Assembly: GCF_029589435.1 (NCBI RefSeq)
Contig: NZ_JARRAG010000005.1
Location: 1-64,000, forward strand
Source of the DNA: Paludisphaera mucosa
GTDB lineage: Bacteria > Planctomycetota > Planctomycetia > Isosphaerales > Isosphaeraceae
DNA: 64,000 nucleotides
Direction of reading: 5' to 3'
Part shown: piece by piece, positions 17,979 to 26,646 of the stretch
Position numbering within the stretch: position 1 is the first letter of the stretch
How the letters are laid out: the number at the start of each line of letters is the position of its first letter
Notes under the pieces: model-generated
Seen by the model: only the letters and a program-made list of their open reading frames with translations
The model's database searches: none
What the model was told of the DNA's origin: nothing
Made by a program: the position numbers and the translations under genes

Positions 17979-18245
17979 TCACACATCATCGTCGGCCTCG
18001 GCTGCACTCCCTTCGAAGTCCGCGACCGGCGTGAGCTGGAAGCGGTTCGTGATGAGGTGCGTGAGGCTCATCGCGAGGAACTGCTCGTAGCTCGCCCCCA
18101 ACTCCTTCGCCTCGGCCGTGAGCCGCTCTCGAGACTCGGGCTCCAGGGCGATGACCAGGAACTCGCTAATCAAGTCGGCCAACTCATGCGTCGGGTCGCC
18201 CATCGGGACGGGCTCGGGGGCTTCATCGTCGTCGGGGTGGTCCAT
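17979..18245 (-). CDS. small protein ahead of the recombinase, 88 aa
   Basis: Acidic N-terminus (MDHPDDDEAPEPVPMGDP) followed by a helical core (ELADLISEFLVIALEPESRE, then AKELGASYEQFLAMSLTHLI) and an acidic end. No family recognised; size and position suggest a regulator or recombination accessory protein. ATG 18245 has AAAGGACGAGC in front; the frame is open further upstream but without a better start. Its last 11 bases overlap the recombinase start, so the two are translationally coupled. A 20-bp palindrome lies 86-105 bp upstream of its start and may be its operator or the recombinase's core site. Confidence 0.6.
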   Translation of the reverse strand: MDHPDDDEAPEPVPMGDPTHELADLISEFLVIALEPESRERLTAEAKELGASYEQFLAMSLTHLITNRFQLTPVADFEGSAAEADDDV

Positions 18246-18330
18246 GCTCGTCCTTTGGCGTTCGACTGCATGCACTCTATGGTTCGGTTCCGACCCGGCA
18301 TGCACGCATGTTTTAGCACAGGGTTCACAG

Positions 18331-18350
18331 GACATAAAGGGCGTTATGTC
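18331..18350. other. palindromic dif-like site A
   Basis: GACATAAAGGGCGTTATGTC: two 7-bp arms GACATAA/TTATGTC around a 6-bp asymmetric core AGGGCG. An identical copy in inverted orientation lies at 34741-34760, and similarity continues beyond the arm (AATCNGACT). The layout resembles Xer/dif-type tyrosine recombinase cores. It sits just upstream of the recombinase operon. An operator role is the alternative. Confidence 0.6.
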
Positions 18351-18522
18351 TTGCAATCAGACTGGGGTAAGGGGGCGTCGCTCCCGCCGGCCGACTGACT
18401 GCACTTAGCGCTCGACGGCGTCCGGACGCTCGAATTCCGGTCGTCCTCCCGAAAAGAATGGAACCGCGGGCGGGCCTCGTGGGCATGAGAGGGCGTCACG
18501 ACGAGATTCCTGGAGGCGGGAC

Positions 18523-19998
18523 ATGGCCGGCGGGGGAAGGGCATCGATCGAAGGGGCCGTGCGGACGTTGTGGACGACCGGCGCGACGGCGGGGGTCGAC
18601 GACGGCGCCTTGCTGTCCCGGTTCGCGGCCGGACGCGGCGAGGCGGCGGAGGAGGCGTTCCGCATCCTCGTGGAGAGGCACGGCCCGATGGTCCTCGACG
18701 TCTGCCGGCGGGCCGTCGGCGACCGTCAGCACGCGGAGGACGCCGCCCAGGCGGTCTTCCTGACGCTCGCCCGCAAGGCGGCGTCGGTCCGGGTGGACGG
18801 CACGCTCGCCCCGTGGCTCCACGGCACGGCCCGACGCGTCGCGGCCAGGGCCCGCTCGCGGTCGGCGGCCAGGCGTTCGGCCGAGGCGCGGGCGATCGCC
18901 GGGTCCGCGTCGCGGAGGCCCGCCGCGGCCGAGGAGGCGCCGCCGGCCGGCGACTGGGAGGCCGTGCACGACGAGGTCGACCGGCTGGCGGAGAAGTATC
19001 GGGCGCCGGTCGTCCTCTGCTGCCTGCAGGGGCGGACGTACGAGGAGGCGGCGGCGCGGATCGGCTGCCCGGTGGGGACGGTCCGCGTGCGGCTCTCCCG
19101 CGCCCGCGACCGCCTCCGCGACCGACTGGCCCGCCGCGGGTTCGGCCCGGAGCGGCTCGCCGCCGTCGGCTGGCTCGCACCCCATGCGGATCTATTGCTG
19201 GCGAGGGCCGCCGCCCCCCTCGTCGAGGCGTCGCCGGCCTGGGCGGCGGCGACGGCCGGCGCGGCCCTCGCGCTGGCCGAGGGGAGGGCGGGGTCGGGGT
19301 TGGTCTCGGCGACCGCGTTCGAACTTTACAAGGGTATGGCGAGGACTATGACGATGCAGGGATTCCAGATCGCGGCGGCCTGGACGCTTGCCGCCGGGAT
19401 GACGACGGTGGGCGCGATCGCATTCTCCGCGACGGGCCTCGGGCCGGGGGGGCCGCCCGACCGCCCGGCCCGACAGGACGCCCCGCCGGCCGAGGTCCCG
19501 ACGAAGGCCCCGGAGAAGCCGGCCGACCCGCTCACGGAGGCGCCCGAGGCGCTGGAGCGGCGGATCGACGACGTGCGGGGGCGGATCCTCGCCGCGGCCA
19601 GGGCGCGGCTGGATGCCCAGCGCAATTACTACAACCAGGGCCGCATCACGATCGATCGTTTCCTCGACGCGTCCCAGAACCTCATGGTCGCCGAGACGGC
19701 CGTCGCCGAGGACGACTCCGCACGGGTCGCGGCCGCCCAGGGACATCTCGACCGGATCGTCGAGATCATGGGCCGGGAGGAGGCCCGATTGAAGTCGGGC
19801 CGGGGCACGGCCGCCGACGTGACCGAGGCCCGGGCGTCCCTGGAGAACGCGACCTTGCTCTACCTCGACGCCGTGCGGACGGCCCGCCGGCTCCGCGAGG
19901 CCGACGACCTCCGCCGCCGCGTCGAGGCGCTGGAGAAGCGACTGGACGAGCCCCTCTTGAAGCCCGACCGCCCGACGTCGGGGCCGCCGTCGCCGTGA
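18523..19998 (+). CDS. ECF sigma factor with membrane-anchored C-terminal extension
   Basis: 491-aa ECF-type sigma-70 factor. Region 2 lies at about 28-90 (ALLSRFAAGRGEAAEEAFRI, AEDAAQAVFLTLARKA). Region 4 lies at about 155-205 (EKYRAPVVLCCLQGRTYEEA, IGCPVGTVRVRLSRARDRL). An Ala-rich stretch and one likely transmembrane helix follow (about 283-310, IAAAWTLAAGMTTVGAIAFS). A Pro-rich linker and a long coiled-coil (about 345-480) come after it. ECF factors with long C-terminal tails are typical of planctomycetes; here the tail should place the coiled coil outside the cytoplasm, so the protein may sense envelope signals directly. No anti-sigma gene is next to it. Its start lies 172 bp downstream of palindromic site A. 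Confidence 0.85.
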   Translation: MAGGGRASIEGAVRTLWTTGATAGVDDGALLSRFAAGRGEAAEEAFRILVERHGPMVLDVCRRAVGDRQHAEDAAQAVFLTLARKAASVRVDGTLAPWLHGTARRVAARARSRSAARRSAEARAIAGSASRRPAAAEEAPPAGDWEAVHDEVDRLAEKYRAPVVLCCLQGRTYEEAAARIGCPVGTVRVRLSRARDRLRDRLARRGFGPERLAAVGWLAPHADLLLARAAAPLVEASPAWAAATAGAALALAEGRAGSGLVSATAFELYKGMARTMTMQGFQIAAAWTLAAGMTTVGAIAFSATGLGPGGPPDRPARQDAPPAEVPTKAPEKPADPLTEAPEALERRIDDVRGRILAAARARLDAQRNYYNQGRITIDRFLDASQNLMVAETAVAEDDSARVAAAQGHLDRIVEIMGREEARLKSGRGTAADVTEARASLENATLLYLDAVRTARRLREADDLRRRVEALEKRLDEPLLKPDRPTSGPPSP

Positions 19999-20129
19999 CC
20001 GTCCGCGTCCCCCGGGCGGCCTCTGTATCGCGTTCCTCGTCCTCTGACCTTCGCAAACCCTCCGAACCAAGATCGGCGTCGGCCTGAGACGTCCGCGGCC
20101 TGAAGGCCATGCGAGGCCACCGTAGTCGT

Positions 20130-20158
20130 GGGTCCGATAAGCCGCCTTTATGTTCGCT
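20130..20158. other. dif-like site B (variant)
   Basis: GGGTCCGATAA (20130-20140), a 6- or 7-base spacer (GCCGCC/T), then TTATGTTCG. The left arm matches sites D and E (GGGTCTGATAA) apart from one base. It lies in the spacer between the ECF sigma gene and the convergent phosphatase gene. Confidence 0.4.
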
Positions 20159-20241
20159 TCGATGTCTTGAAGCCGAAGCGAGTTTTGTGCAGGGCGTCGA
20201 CTTCGTCCTGCACGGGAGTCCGGGATGGCCTTTATGTCGAC

Positions 20242-21207
20242 TCAGTTGTCCCGGTGACTCGCGTGGCACGATTTGCAACTTTTCCCCGCCGCGGCGAAAG
20301 AAGCTTCGAGCCCCCTGAGAGAGTCGGGCGAGCGTTGTCGGCCGTGCTTCGACATCGACTCGTAGAGGCCGTTCGCGAGATTCTCGGCCGATGCCATCTG
20401 CTTGAGGAACTCCTCGCCCTTGGCTTTCGACTCGGGGAGGCGAGACGACTCGCGATACAGCTCCAGCAGTTGCAAGGCCTCGGCCGTCGGGTCGACGTTC
20501 GGACGGTCGACGGGCGGCTTGAACCCCGCCTTCTGGATGGCCTTGAGGGCGTCCCATCGCTGGTCGACCTTGACCATCATCTCGACCAGGGCGGGGACTT
20601 CCGAACGCTCGGGCGGTTCGTCGGCCCCGGCAGCCTGCAACTCCTCCGTCGTGGGCGGGACGAAATCCCGGACCGAGGCGTGTAGGCCGCGATAATCGGC
20701 CGAGGTCCCCGCGACCTTCAGCCAGTCGGCCGCACGCTCCTTGCTCCACCCTTCCGACGCCATGCCGCAGACGGCCGCCGACGCCGGGCCGCGATGGATG
20801 CCGTGATGGCAATGCACGTAGACCGGGCCGGGCAGGACCTTCAACGCCTTGACCATCCGCACCGCCTGGACTCGGGGCACGCCGTCGTACCCGATGGGGA
20901 GGTGGACGTAACGCATGCCGAGTCCCTTCGCGGTCTCAACGTCCGGCGTGACGCCGTCGACGCTGATGATGGTCTTGATGCCCAGATTCTTGAGGGCCGT
21001 CAGGGCCGCGACGCCGTGCGGGTCGCCGCCGCTGAAGAGGTTCGGGCTCAAGCGGAAGGCGTTCTCGACGCCCCGGATTTCAAGCCGCTCAGGTCGTCCT
21101 CCCGGCGTCGGCTCCTGGCCATGAGCCGAGAAGAGGATGAGGATGCCGCCGAGGAGCGGCGTGAACACCCGGAGGATGACCTCGAGGGCGTGCGTTTTCG
21201 GATTCAT
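20242..21207 (-). CDS. exported protein phosphatase fused to a cytochrome c-type heme domain
   Basis: 321 aa. An N-terminal hydrophobic segment (about 9-28) looks like a signal peptide or anchor. Residues about 45-160 are a dual-specificity/tyrosine phosphatase fold with the CX5R loop HCHHGIHRG (C133, R139). The C-terminal part is helical and ends with C311-K-S-C314-H315 followed by ASHR, the heme-binding CxxCH placed near the C-terminus as in four-helix cytochromes c'. If correct, a periplasmic phosphatase is joined to a c-type cytochrome. The gene lies next to the metal cluster on the same strand. Phosphatase motif and CxxCH are seen directly; the cytochrome c' fold is inference. Confidence 0.78.
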   Translation of the reverse strand: MNPKTHALEVILRVFTPLLGGILILFSAHGQEPTPGGRPERLEIRGVENAFRLSPNLFSGGDPHGVAALTALKNLGIKTIISVDGVTPDVETAKGLGMRYVHLPIGYDGVPRVQAVRMVKALKVLPGPVYVHCHHGIHRGPASAAVCGMASEGWSKERAADWLKVAGTSADYRGLHASVRDFVPPTTEELQAAGADEPPERSEVPALVEMMVKVDQRWDALKAIQKAGFKPPVDRPNVDPTAEALQLLELYRESSRLPESKAKGEEFLKQMASAENLANGLYESMSKHGRQRSPDSLRGLEASFAAAGKSCKSCHASHRDN

Positions 21208-21240
21208 CGCCCCGTCGCTCCCGTCGGGTGAGGACTCGGC

Positions 21241-22236
21241 TCAGTAGCTGTCGGAGCTGACGACCTCGCCGCCCGCCCTCGTCCCCAGGGCACGCCAGGT
21301 CGCCATCGCGATGCTGCCCTTCGTGAACCGGACCGAGCCGTCGAGCATCAACGTGTTGACCCCGCCGGGGTGATAGCTCCGAGACGTGACCACCAAGTAG
21401 GTCTGCAACGTGTCCGACGTCCCCAATCGGGCGGACGTGAAGTCGATGTCGTACTGCCGGCCGCCGTTGACGTACGGGATGACGGTGTTGGGCGAGAAGC
21501 CCGAGCTGAAGCCCGAGTGGAGGATGTGGCCGCTGACCCACTCGGTGTGGCTCCATTGGGCGTCGAACGTCCCGGGGTAGACCCCCAGCTCGTTCGGAGA
21601 GACCGGCGGCGGAACGCCGACGCCCGTCGGCTGGCCGCCGTCGTGCAAGGCGGGCTGGTACGCCTTGACCTCGGAGAAGGAGATGGTGTTCGAGAGGCCG
21701 TCGGTGACGCCCGCCAGGCGGATGTTCGCGTTGATGCCGTAAGCCCCGTCCCCGAATTGCCGCGTGGTCGGGTCCCATACCAGCCACGTCCCGGTGCAGA
21801 TTCCGTAGTTGAGCGGGTAGTTGGTGAAAGTCGGCGTGACCTTGGGCTGGTCGCGGATTTCGCTCGGGCACAGGAGCATGGAGACCCGGGTCTGGGCGAT
21901 GGTCACCTGGATGTTGAAGGGGATGTCGTAGTTCAGGCTGTTGTGGAGCGTCGACTGCTCGACGAACGGCAAGAGTCGGGCCTGGACGGAGTAGGACGGC
22001 ATTGGCGCCAGCTGGCCGGGCTTGAAGCAGCCGGCCGGGGGCAGCATGGAGTGGGCGGACTCGTAGTTGTGAACGGCGAGGCCGAGCTGCTTGAGGTTGT
22101 TGGTGCACTGGATGCGACGGGCCGCTTCGCGGGCCGCCTGCACGGCGGGGAGCAGGAGGGCGATGAGCACCGCGATGATGGCGATGACCACCAGCAGCTC
22201 AATCAGGGTGAATCCACGGCGGTCGATTGGGCCCAT
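21241..22236 (-). CDS. DUF1559 pseudopilin-like protein
   Basis: 331 aa. It starts with a type IV pilin/pseudopilin prepilin motif ([20 protein letters not shown]: cleavage after G, E at +5) and a hydrophobic helix. The DUF1559 hallmark follows ([20 protein letters not shown]), and the C-terminal signature [16 protein letters not shown] is intact. Members are exported, abundant in planctomycetes and of unknown exact role, probably surface or periplasmic. Four related genes lie on this strand between 21 and 30 kb. Confidence 0.92.
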   Translation of the reverse strand: MGPIDRRGFTLIELLVVIAIIAVLIALLLPAVQAAREAARRIQCTNNLKQLGLAVHNYESAHSMLPPAGCFKPGQLAPMPSYSVQARLLPFVEQSTLHNSLNYDIPFNIQVTIAQTRVSMLLCPSEIRDQPKVTPTFTNYPLNYGICTGTWLVWDPTTRQFGDGAYGINANIRLAGVTDGLSNTISFSEVKAYQPALHDGGQPTGVGVPPPVSPNELGVYPGTFDAQWSHTEWVSGHILHSGFSSGFSPNTVIPYVNGGRQYDIDFTSARLGTSDTLQTYLVVTSRSYHPGGVNTLMLDGSVRFTKGSIAMATWRALGTRAGGEVVSSDSY

Positions 22237-22392
22237 GGTGCGGTCCTATCTGGCTGATGAACGGGAAAGCACCGGAAGTCCCGATTTGATGCGGCCCTCC
22301 ATCATCCCGGGCGGTCGGCGGAGAATCAATACGACGTTTGTAAGATTAAGGTGTCTTGCGGACGCGGGCCCGACGCGGCGGCACGCCCCCGG

Positions 22393-23364
22393 TTACGTCT
22401 CTGCCCTCGGGAACGCCCTCGCCAACAGAGAGGCTAAGGCGAACACCACAAGGGTCCCCGCGACTCCCGCGAGGGCGGTCGCCGCCTTGACGTGGTTCAC
22501 CCCGGGAATCGGCAGCTGATAATCGGGCATCGGGGCGGCGAGCATCGGCGGGGCTTCGCCTTCGGGCAGGAATCCGAGCCTGCCGCCGACGTACTCCAAG
22601 CCGTCGGGGAACTCGCTCGCGAACGGGGCGAGGAAGACGGCGATTCCCAACGCCGCGACCAGCCCCGCGACCGCCGTGGACAGCCACCCCGGCGACCTGA
22701 GCGGGGGCGGCTGCTGGCACGAATCGACGCCCTCGACGTCGGTCATCATCTCGGGCCGGGTCAGCAGGATGAAGCGGACGACCAGGCCCGTGATGAGGGC
22801 CTCGCCCAGGCCGATGACGGCGTGGACCAGTGCCATCCAGCTCAACACTTGCAGGAAGTCTCGCCTGTCGCCGAAGGCCGTGAGTTCGACGGTGAACGCC
22901 CCCGCGGCGAGCAGCACCGAGAACCACGCGGCGACCATCGAGCCGACCAGGATGCCGCGACGTCCCCCGACCATCCTGCGAATCGGTTCGTAGACGGCGT
23001 GGCCGCCCACGGCCCCGACCAGGCCCATGTTGACGAAGTTCGCCCCCAGGGCGGTCAGCCCGCCGTCCTGAAAGAGCAGGCATTGGACGAGCAGGACGGC
23101 CGCGATGACGACGGCCCCGGCCCAGGGGCCGAGGAGGACCGCCGAGAGCACCCCGCCGAGCAAGTGTCCGGACACTCCCGGCCCGACGGGGAAGTTCACC
23201 ATCTGGGCCGCGAAGACGAAGGCCGCCGTCATCCCCATCAAGGACGTCGTGCGGATGCCGTGACGTCGTTCGACCGCCCGGAGGCCGTAGGCCAGCCCGG
23301 CCGCTCCCAGGACCGTCGTCGCGACCGCGACCCGGCCGTCCATCAAGGCGTCCGGTATGTGCAT
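22393..23364 (-). CDS. cbiM: CbiM-type cobalt/nickel ECF transporter permease with PDGLE domain
   Basis: 323-aa membrane protein. It starts MHIPDALMD, the CbiM/NikM N-terminus whose His2 helps bind the metal. About six to seven transmembrane helices follow (for example GVLSAVLLGPWAGAVVIAAV). After a cytoplasmic loop the C-terminal part holds another helix and the PDGLE motif (FPDGLEYVGGRLGF), which in other bacteria is the separate CbiN/NikN partner. The two substrate-recognition subunits are therefore fused. No CbiQ or CbiO gene is in the window. The neighbouring DUF4198 gene begins the same cluster, two bases away at its 3' end, supporting a metal-uptake role. Confidence 0.88.
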   Translation of the reverse strand: MHIPDALMDGRVAVATTVLGAAGLAYGLRAVERRHGIRTTSLMGMTAAFVFAAQMVNFPVGPGVSGHLLGGVLSAVLLGPWAGAVVIAAVLLVQCLLFQDGGLTALGANFVNMGLVGAVGGHAVYEPIRRMVGGRRGILVGSMVAAWFSVLLAAGAFTVELTAFGDRRDFLQVLSWMALVHAVIGLGEALITGLVVRFILLTRPEMMTDVEGVDSCQQPPPLRSPGWLSTAVAGLVAALGIAVFLAPFASEFPDGLEYVGGRLGFLPEGEAPPMLAAPMPDYQLPIPGVNHVKAATALAGVAGTLVVFALASLLARAFPRAET

Positions 23365-23365
23365 C

Positions 23366-24463
23366 TCACTTCGCCCGCGTCGCGAAGATGGCCTCGTCGG
23401 GCAGAGAAGCCACGCGGCGGCCTTCGGCCTCGAGCCTCTCGTGGGGGAGGTCGACGACCGAGCGGATGAACTCGGGCTTGAGGGTGAAGGTCACCGACTT
23501 GTTCGACCTCCGGTCGCTCACCACCGTCTTCAAGCCGTCGACCGACGCCTCCTCCAGACGGAGGTTCAGCTTCCCAGGACTGGTGCCGGTCGCAGCCTGA
23601 AGGCCGTCGGCGATGCAGGTGTATTGGACCTCGGCCGGGCTGTGATGCACGACGAGCAGGTTGAAATCATGCCGAGGCAGGCCGAGTTCCTTCAAGGCCC
23701 GCTCGCCCATCCGATAGCCCGCGACCGCCCACGGCCCGGTCGCACCGTGAGTCTCCTTCACCCGGGCCAGGCAGGCCGCGACCGCCGGGCCGAGTGCGGC
23801 CTCGGGGCTGATGGCGAGGGTCGCCTTATACCGGGTTTCCGAGATGCTACGCCCGTCGCGGGTCCCCGCGGTCTTGTCGACGACCTGGGTGAACAAGGTC
23901 CAGGGCCCTTCCATGAGGTCGGGGCTGGGGACCTCGCCTTGCGAGTTCGTGCGGATTTCGAGCGGGGCCTCGGCGCCGTGGAACACCTTCACCACGACGT
24001 CGGCCGCGGGCTTACCCTTCCAGGTCGCCCGCACCACCGGCGGCCCGCCCTCTTTGGAGACGAGGAGGAGCCGCACCTGGTCGTCGCCCAGGCCGAGCCC
24101 CGAAATCTGCGAAGGGTCGACGGCTTGCGTCTGGGCGTAGGCCGCGAGCTGGATGACGAAGGTCTGCCCTTGGTAGTCGACCACGCCGCGGTCGGCGTAG
24201 GCACTGAGGAGGGCCGGGCGGGGTTCGGGGAGTTTCGCCTCCAGGCCGTCGGGCAGCCGGACGACGTCGATGAGCTTCCCGCCGGACCACACCTTGGTAT
24301 GGGCGATTTCGGCGACCCGCTCCGCCTCGCCGGGGGCGGGCGTGTCGCCGAACGTCAGCCTGGCCGTGCCGCCGCCGTCGAGGTGGAACCACAGCTCGTG
24401 GGCCCGCGTCGGGGCGCCCCATAGGGCGACCGCCGCCGCGAGGAGGATGGCGAGTCTACGCAT
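23366..24463 (-). CDS. periplasmic DUF4198/FmdE-like metal-handling protein
   Basis: 365 aa with a signal peptide (RRLAILLAAAVALWGAPTRAH, cut after about A21, exposing His). The first half resembles DUF4198 (HELWFHLDGGGTARLTFGD), periplasmic proteins found beside nickel/cobalt transporters. The second half (about 225-340) resembles FmdE (GPWAVAGYRMGERALKELG, VHHSPAEVQYTCIADGLQAA, GTSPGKLNLRLEEASVDGL), a fold with a metal site. The start is ATG 24463, preceded by GGAG; an upstream TTG (24478) is less likely. It ends two bases from the CbiM gene, so they are one operon. A role in presenting metal to CbiM is inference. Confidence 0.75.
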   Translation of the reverse strand: MRRLAILLAAAVALWGAPTRAHELWFHLDGGGTARLTFGDTPAPGEAERVAEIAHTKVWSGGKLIDVVRLPDGLEAKLPEPRPALLSAYADRGVVDYQGQTFVIQLAAYAQTQAVDPSQISGLGLGDDQVRLLLVSKEGGPPVVRATWKGKPAADVVVKVFHGAEAPLEIRTNSQGEVPSPDLMEGPWTLFTQVVDKTAGTRDGRSISETRYKATLAISPEAALGPAVAACLARVKETHGATGPWAVAGYRMGERALKELGLPRHDFNLLVVHHSPAEVQYTCIADGLQAATGTSPGKLNLRLEEASVDGLKTVVSDRRSNKSVTFTLKPEFIRSVVDLPHERLEAEGRRVASLPDEAIFATRAK

Positions 24464-24493
24464 CGAAGTCGTCTCCAACGTGGGAAGGCGTGT

Positions 24494-25510
24494 TCAGTAC
24501 GCGTCGCTGCTGATGACCTCGCCGCCCGAGACGGTGGAGACGCCTTGCCACGCCGCGACGTTGACCGTGTCCTTGATGAACCGGACGCCGCCGTCGGACA
24601 TCAGCACGTTCACCCCGCCCGAGTGCCGACTGCGGGCCGTCCGCCAGCCGTGCTGCGGCCCTCGAAGACAGTCGTAAGTCTTGCTGTTCGGGGCCATGTA
24701 ATGGTCGTACATGGTGTGGCGGTAGTCGCCGTCGATCCAGTTGGTGTGCCGGTCGAACCGGTAGTTCGTCGAGGCCAGGCAGTCGGCGGGGACCAACGGG
24801 GCGTAGTTGAAGATGTCGGCCGGGGTGGAGATGGTGAGCGGGAGCTGGACCATGACCTCCTGCGGGTTCGGCGTGACGGTCGAATTCGGCCCGACGAGGC
24901 CCTCGCTCATCATGGCCGTGTTGCTCGTGCCGTCGGTCACGGTCGCCATGCTGGTCGTCGAGTTCAGGTACAGCACGCCGTTCGGCCTGCCCCCCGTCCA
25001 GGCGAGCCCGTCGCCGCCGGGTAGGCCGTCGCCCGAGCAGGAGGCGTAATTGCACGGGGCTTCATTGCCGTTCCTTTGGCTGCGGACGTCGCTCGGGCAG
25101 AGGAAGGACGCGACCTGCATCTGGTAGACGGTCGTGTTCTGCGGCATGTCGACGCCGTCGACGTCGTAGAGCGGGAGCATGAAGTTCATCGCGTTCGAGG
25201 CCGCCCCCAGCTCCATGTAGGGCAGGATTTGGAGGAGGGACGAGTAGCGGAAGTGCCCCGGGGCCGTCAGGCCGCTCTTCACCCACCAGTTGTTCATCGG
25301 GGCGACCCAGCCCGCCGACGGGAAGGACCCGATGGACGAGTGGTAGTTGTGCAGCGAGAGGCCGAGCTGCTTGAGGTTGTTCGTGCACTGGATGCGGCGT
25401 GCCGCCTCGCGGGCCGCCTGGACGGCCGGCAGCAGGAGGGCGATGAGCACCGCGATGATGGCGATGACCACCAGGAGCTCGATGAGCGTGAAGCCGCGGC
25501 GATTTCCCAT
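24494..25510 (-). CDS. DUF1559 pseudopilin-like protein
   Basis: 338 aa. ATG 25510 follows GGAAGGAGGGCGGC; the frame is open upstream but this start fits the prepilin signal ([20 protein letters not shown]). DUF1559 N-terminal block [18 protein letters not shown] and C-terminal block [20 protein letters not shown] are present. Its 3' end lies 30 bases from the start of the DUF4198/FmdE gene, so the DUF1559 gene may head the same transcript. Confidence 0.92.
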   Translation of the reverse strand: MGNRRGFTLIELLVVIAIIAVLIALLLPAVQAAREAARRIQCTNNLKQLGLSLHNYHSSIGSFPSAGWVAPMNNWWVKSGLTAPGHFRYSSLLQILPYMELGAASNAMNFMLPLYDVDGVDMPQNTTVYQMQVASFLCPSDVRSQRNGNEAPCNYASCSGDGLPGGDGLAWTGGRPNGVLYLNSTTSMATVTDGTSNTAMMSEGLVGPNSTVTPNPQEVMVQLPLTISTPADIFNYAPLVPADCLASTNYRFDRHTNWIDGDYRHTMYDHYMAPNSKTYDCLRGPQHGWRTARSRHSGGVNVLMSDGGVRFIKDTVNVAAWQGVSTVSGGEVISSDAY

Positions 25511-25677
25511 GCCGCCCTCCTTCCGGGGAACGTGGGAAGATGCGAAACCGAGAGACGTAATACGAATGTAGCATTCGTAACACCTCCTGGGAACGGCTCG
25601 CTCCCGGTCTTCGCCCCTCGAAGCCTCGTGGCCGAGGTCGACCTCCATCCCGCCGTCGGTCGAGGTTGAATGGCCGA

Positions 25678-26646
25678 CTATCGCGAATCGCCCCCTGTTT
25701 CGGGGCCTCGACGATACTCCATGTACTCGGCCGTCCGGGCCGCCCCCTCGGGACCGAGCAGACGCTCGACGACGTGCAGCGAGGCGTCGATTCCGGCCGA
25801 GACCCCGGCCGACGTGACCACCTTGCCGTTGTCCACGAATCGCACCCCTTCCTTCACCACCGTCTTCGGTGCGGCCTCACGCAACGCCTCGAGGGACGCC
25901 TTGTGCGTCGTCGCCTCCAGGCCGTCGAGCAGCCCGGCCTTGGCGAGCAGCAACGCCCCCGTGCACACGGAGACGACCACCTCGGCCTCGCCCGACTTCT
26001 CCTTCACCCAATCGACCACCGCCGGGTCGGCCAGCGGGATTCGGGTCGCCCCTCCCGGGAGCACCAGGACGTCGGCCTTCGGGCAATCCGAGAACGTGTA
26101 ATGGGGCGTGAACGCGAACCCCAGGCTCTTGACCGGCCCCGGGGATGCGGCCACCGCGAAGACCTCGAACGCCCGGCCGCCGCCCGCCGCCGAGAACACC
26201 TCGGCGGGACCGGCGAAGTCGAGCAGCTCCATCCCCTCGTAGACCAGGACGGCGACGTTCTTCTTCGGCTTGAAGTAGGCCGCGGGGTCGGCCTTGAAGC
26301 TCGCCAGGCAACGGGGGGAGCCGAAGAGGAACAGCTTGCCCTCGTGGACGAGGAACAGGTCGGGATTGGCCGGGACTTTCGGCATCACCGTGCACTTGTC
26401 GCCTTGGGCCGCGAACCGGCCGGGAGCCTCGTCGAACCGGGCCTTGTGCTCGGCGTCGGCGAACAGGTAGCGGAACCGGCCCTCAGTCGAGCTGTATTTC
26501 TCCTCGCCCCGCTGCTCGCGGCCTTCCAGGAGCGAGACGGCGTCGAGCCCCTTGAGCACGACCTGGGCGTCGTCGCCGAATGCGTCTCCGGCCTGGACGA
26601 GGAGGAGCGTCGCGACGACGCAGGCGAATGGGACGAACTTAGGCAT
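25678..26646 (-). CDS. exported YHS / DJ-1/PfpI-family fusion
   Basis: 322 aa with a signal peptide (about 1-24). Residues about 28-125 resemble a YHS-type domain ([10 protein letters not shown], then [38 protein letters not shown]), often linked to metal transport. Residues about 128-310 are DJ-1/PfpI-like, with Cys228 in [19 protein letters not shown] as the nucleophile elbow and an AraC-type GATase look ([19 protein letters not shown]). The start overlaps the end of the PepSY gene by 8 bases. The combination suggests a periplasmic protein dealing with metal or oxidative stress; the actual activity is unknown. Confidence 0.75.
   Translation of the reverse strand: MPKFVPFACVVATLLLVQAGDAFGDDAQVVLKGLDAVSLLEGREQRGEEKYSSTEGRFRYLFADAEHKARFDEAPGRFAAQGDKCTVMPKVPANPDLFLVHEGKLFLFGSPRCLASFKADPAAYFKPKKNVAVLVYEGMELLDFAGPAEVFSAAGGGRAFEVFAVAASPGPVKSLGFAFTPHYTFSDCPKADVLVLPGGATRIPLADPAVVDWVKEKSGEAEVVVSVCTGALLLAKAGLLDGLEATTHKASLEALREAAPKTVVKEGVRFVDNGKVVTSAGVSAGIDASLHVVERLLGPEGAARTAEYMEYRRGPETGGDSR

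Larger units (their letters stand above)
15480..17989 (-). pseudogene. tyrosine recombinase split by an IS4-family insertion
   Basis: The two halves, 17989-17632 and 16094-15480, join in frame when the insertion and one target copy are removed, giving 320 aa (junction NPAASVRGPKHVVTRGKT). The N-terminal part is a SAM-like core-binding domain (KNTRAAYAHATAQFLRWCEE). The catalytic part has R167 (FGRISAV), K193, H268-x-x-R271 (HSFRATGIT), H294 (GHAST) and Y303 (ELYNRT), so all catalytic residues are present. The ATG at 17989 overlaps the end of the 88-aa gene by 11 bases. Its 3' end lies 27 bases before the ATPase gene. It would be the mobility gene of the nuclease/ATPase cassette, now inactive. 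Confidence 0.88.

Noticed and set aside
22510-22530. GCTGATAATCGGGCATCGG in the CbiM gene as another dif-like site
   Set aside because: It lacks a second arm and lies inside a coding sequence.
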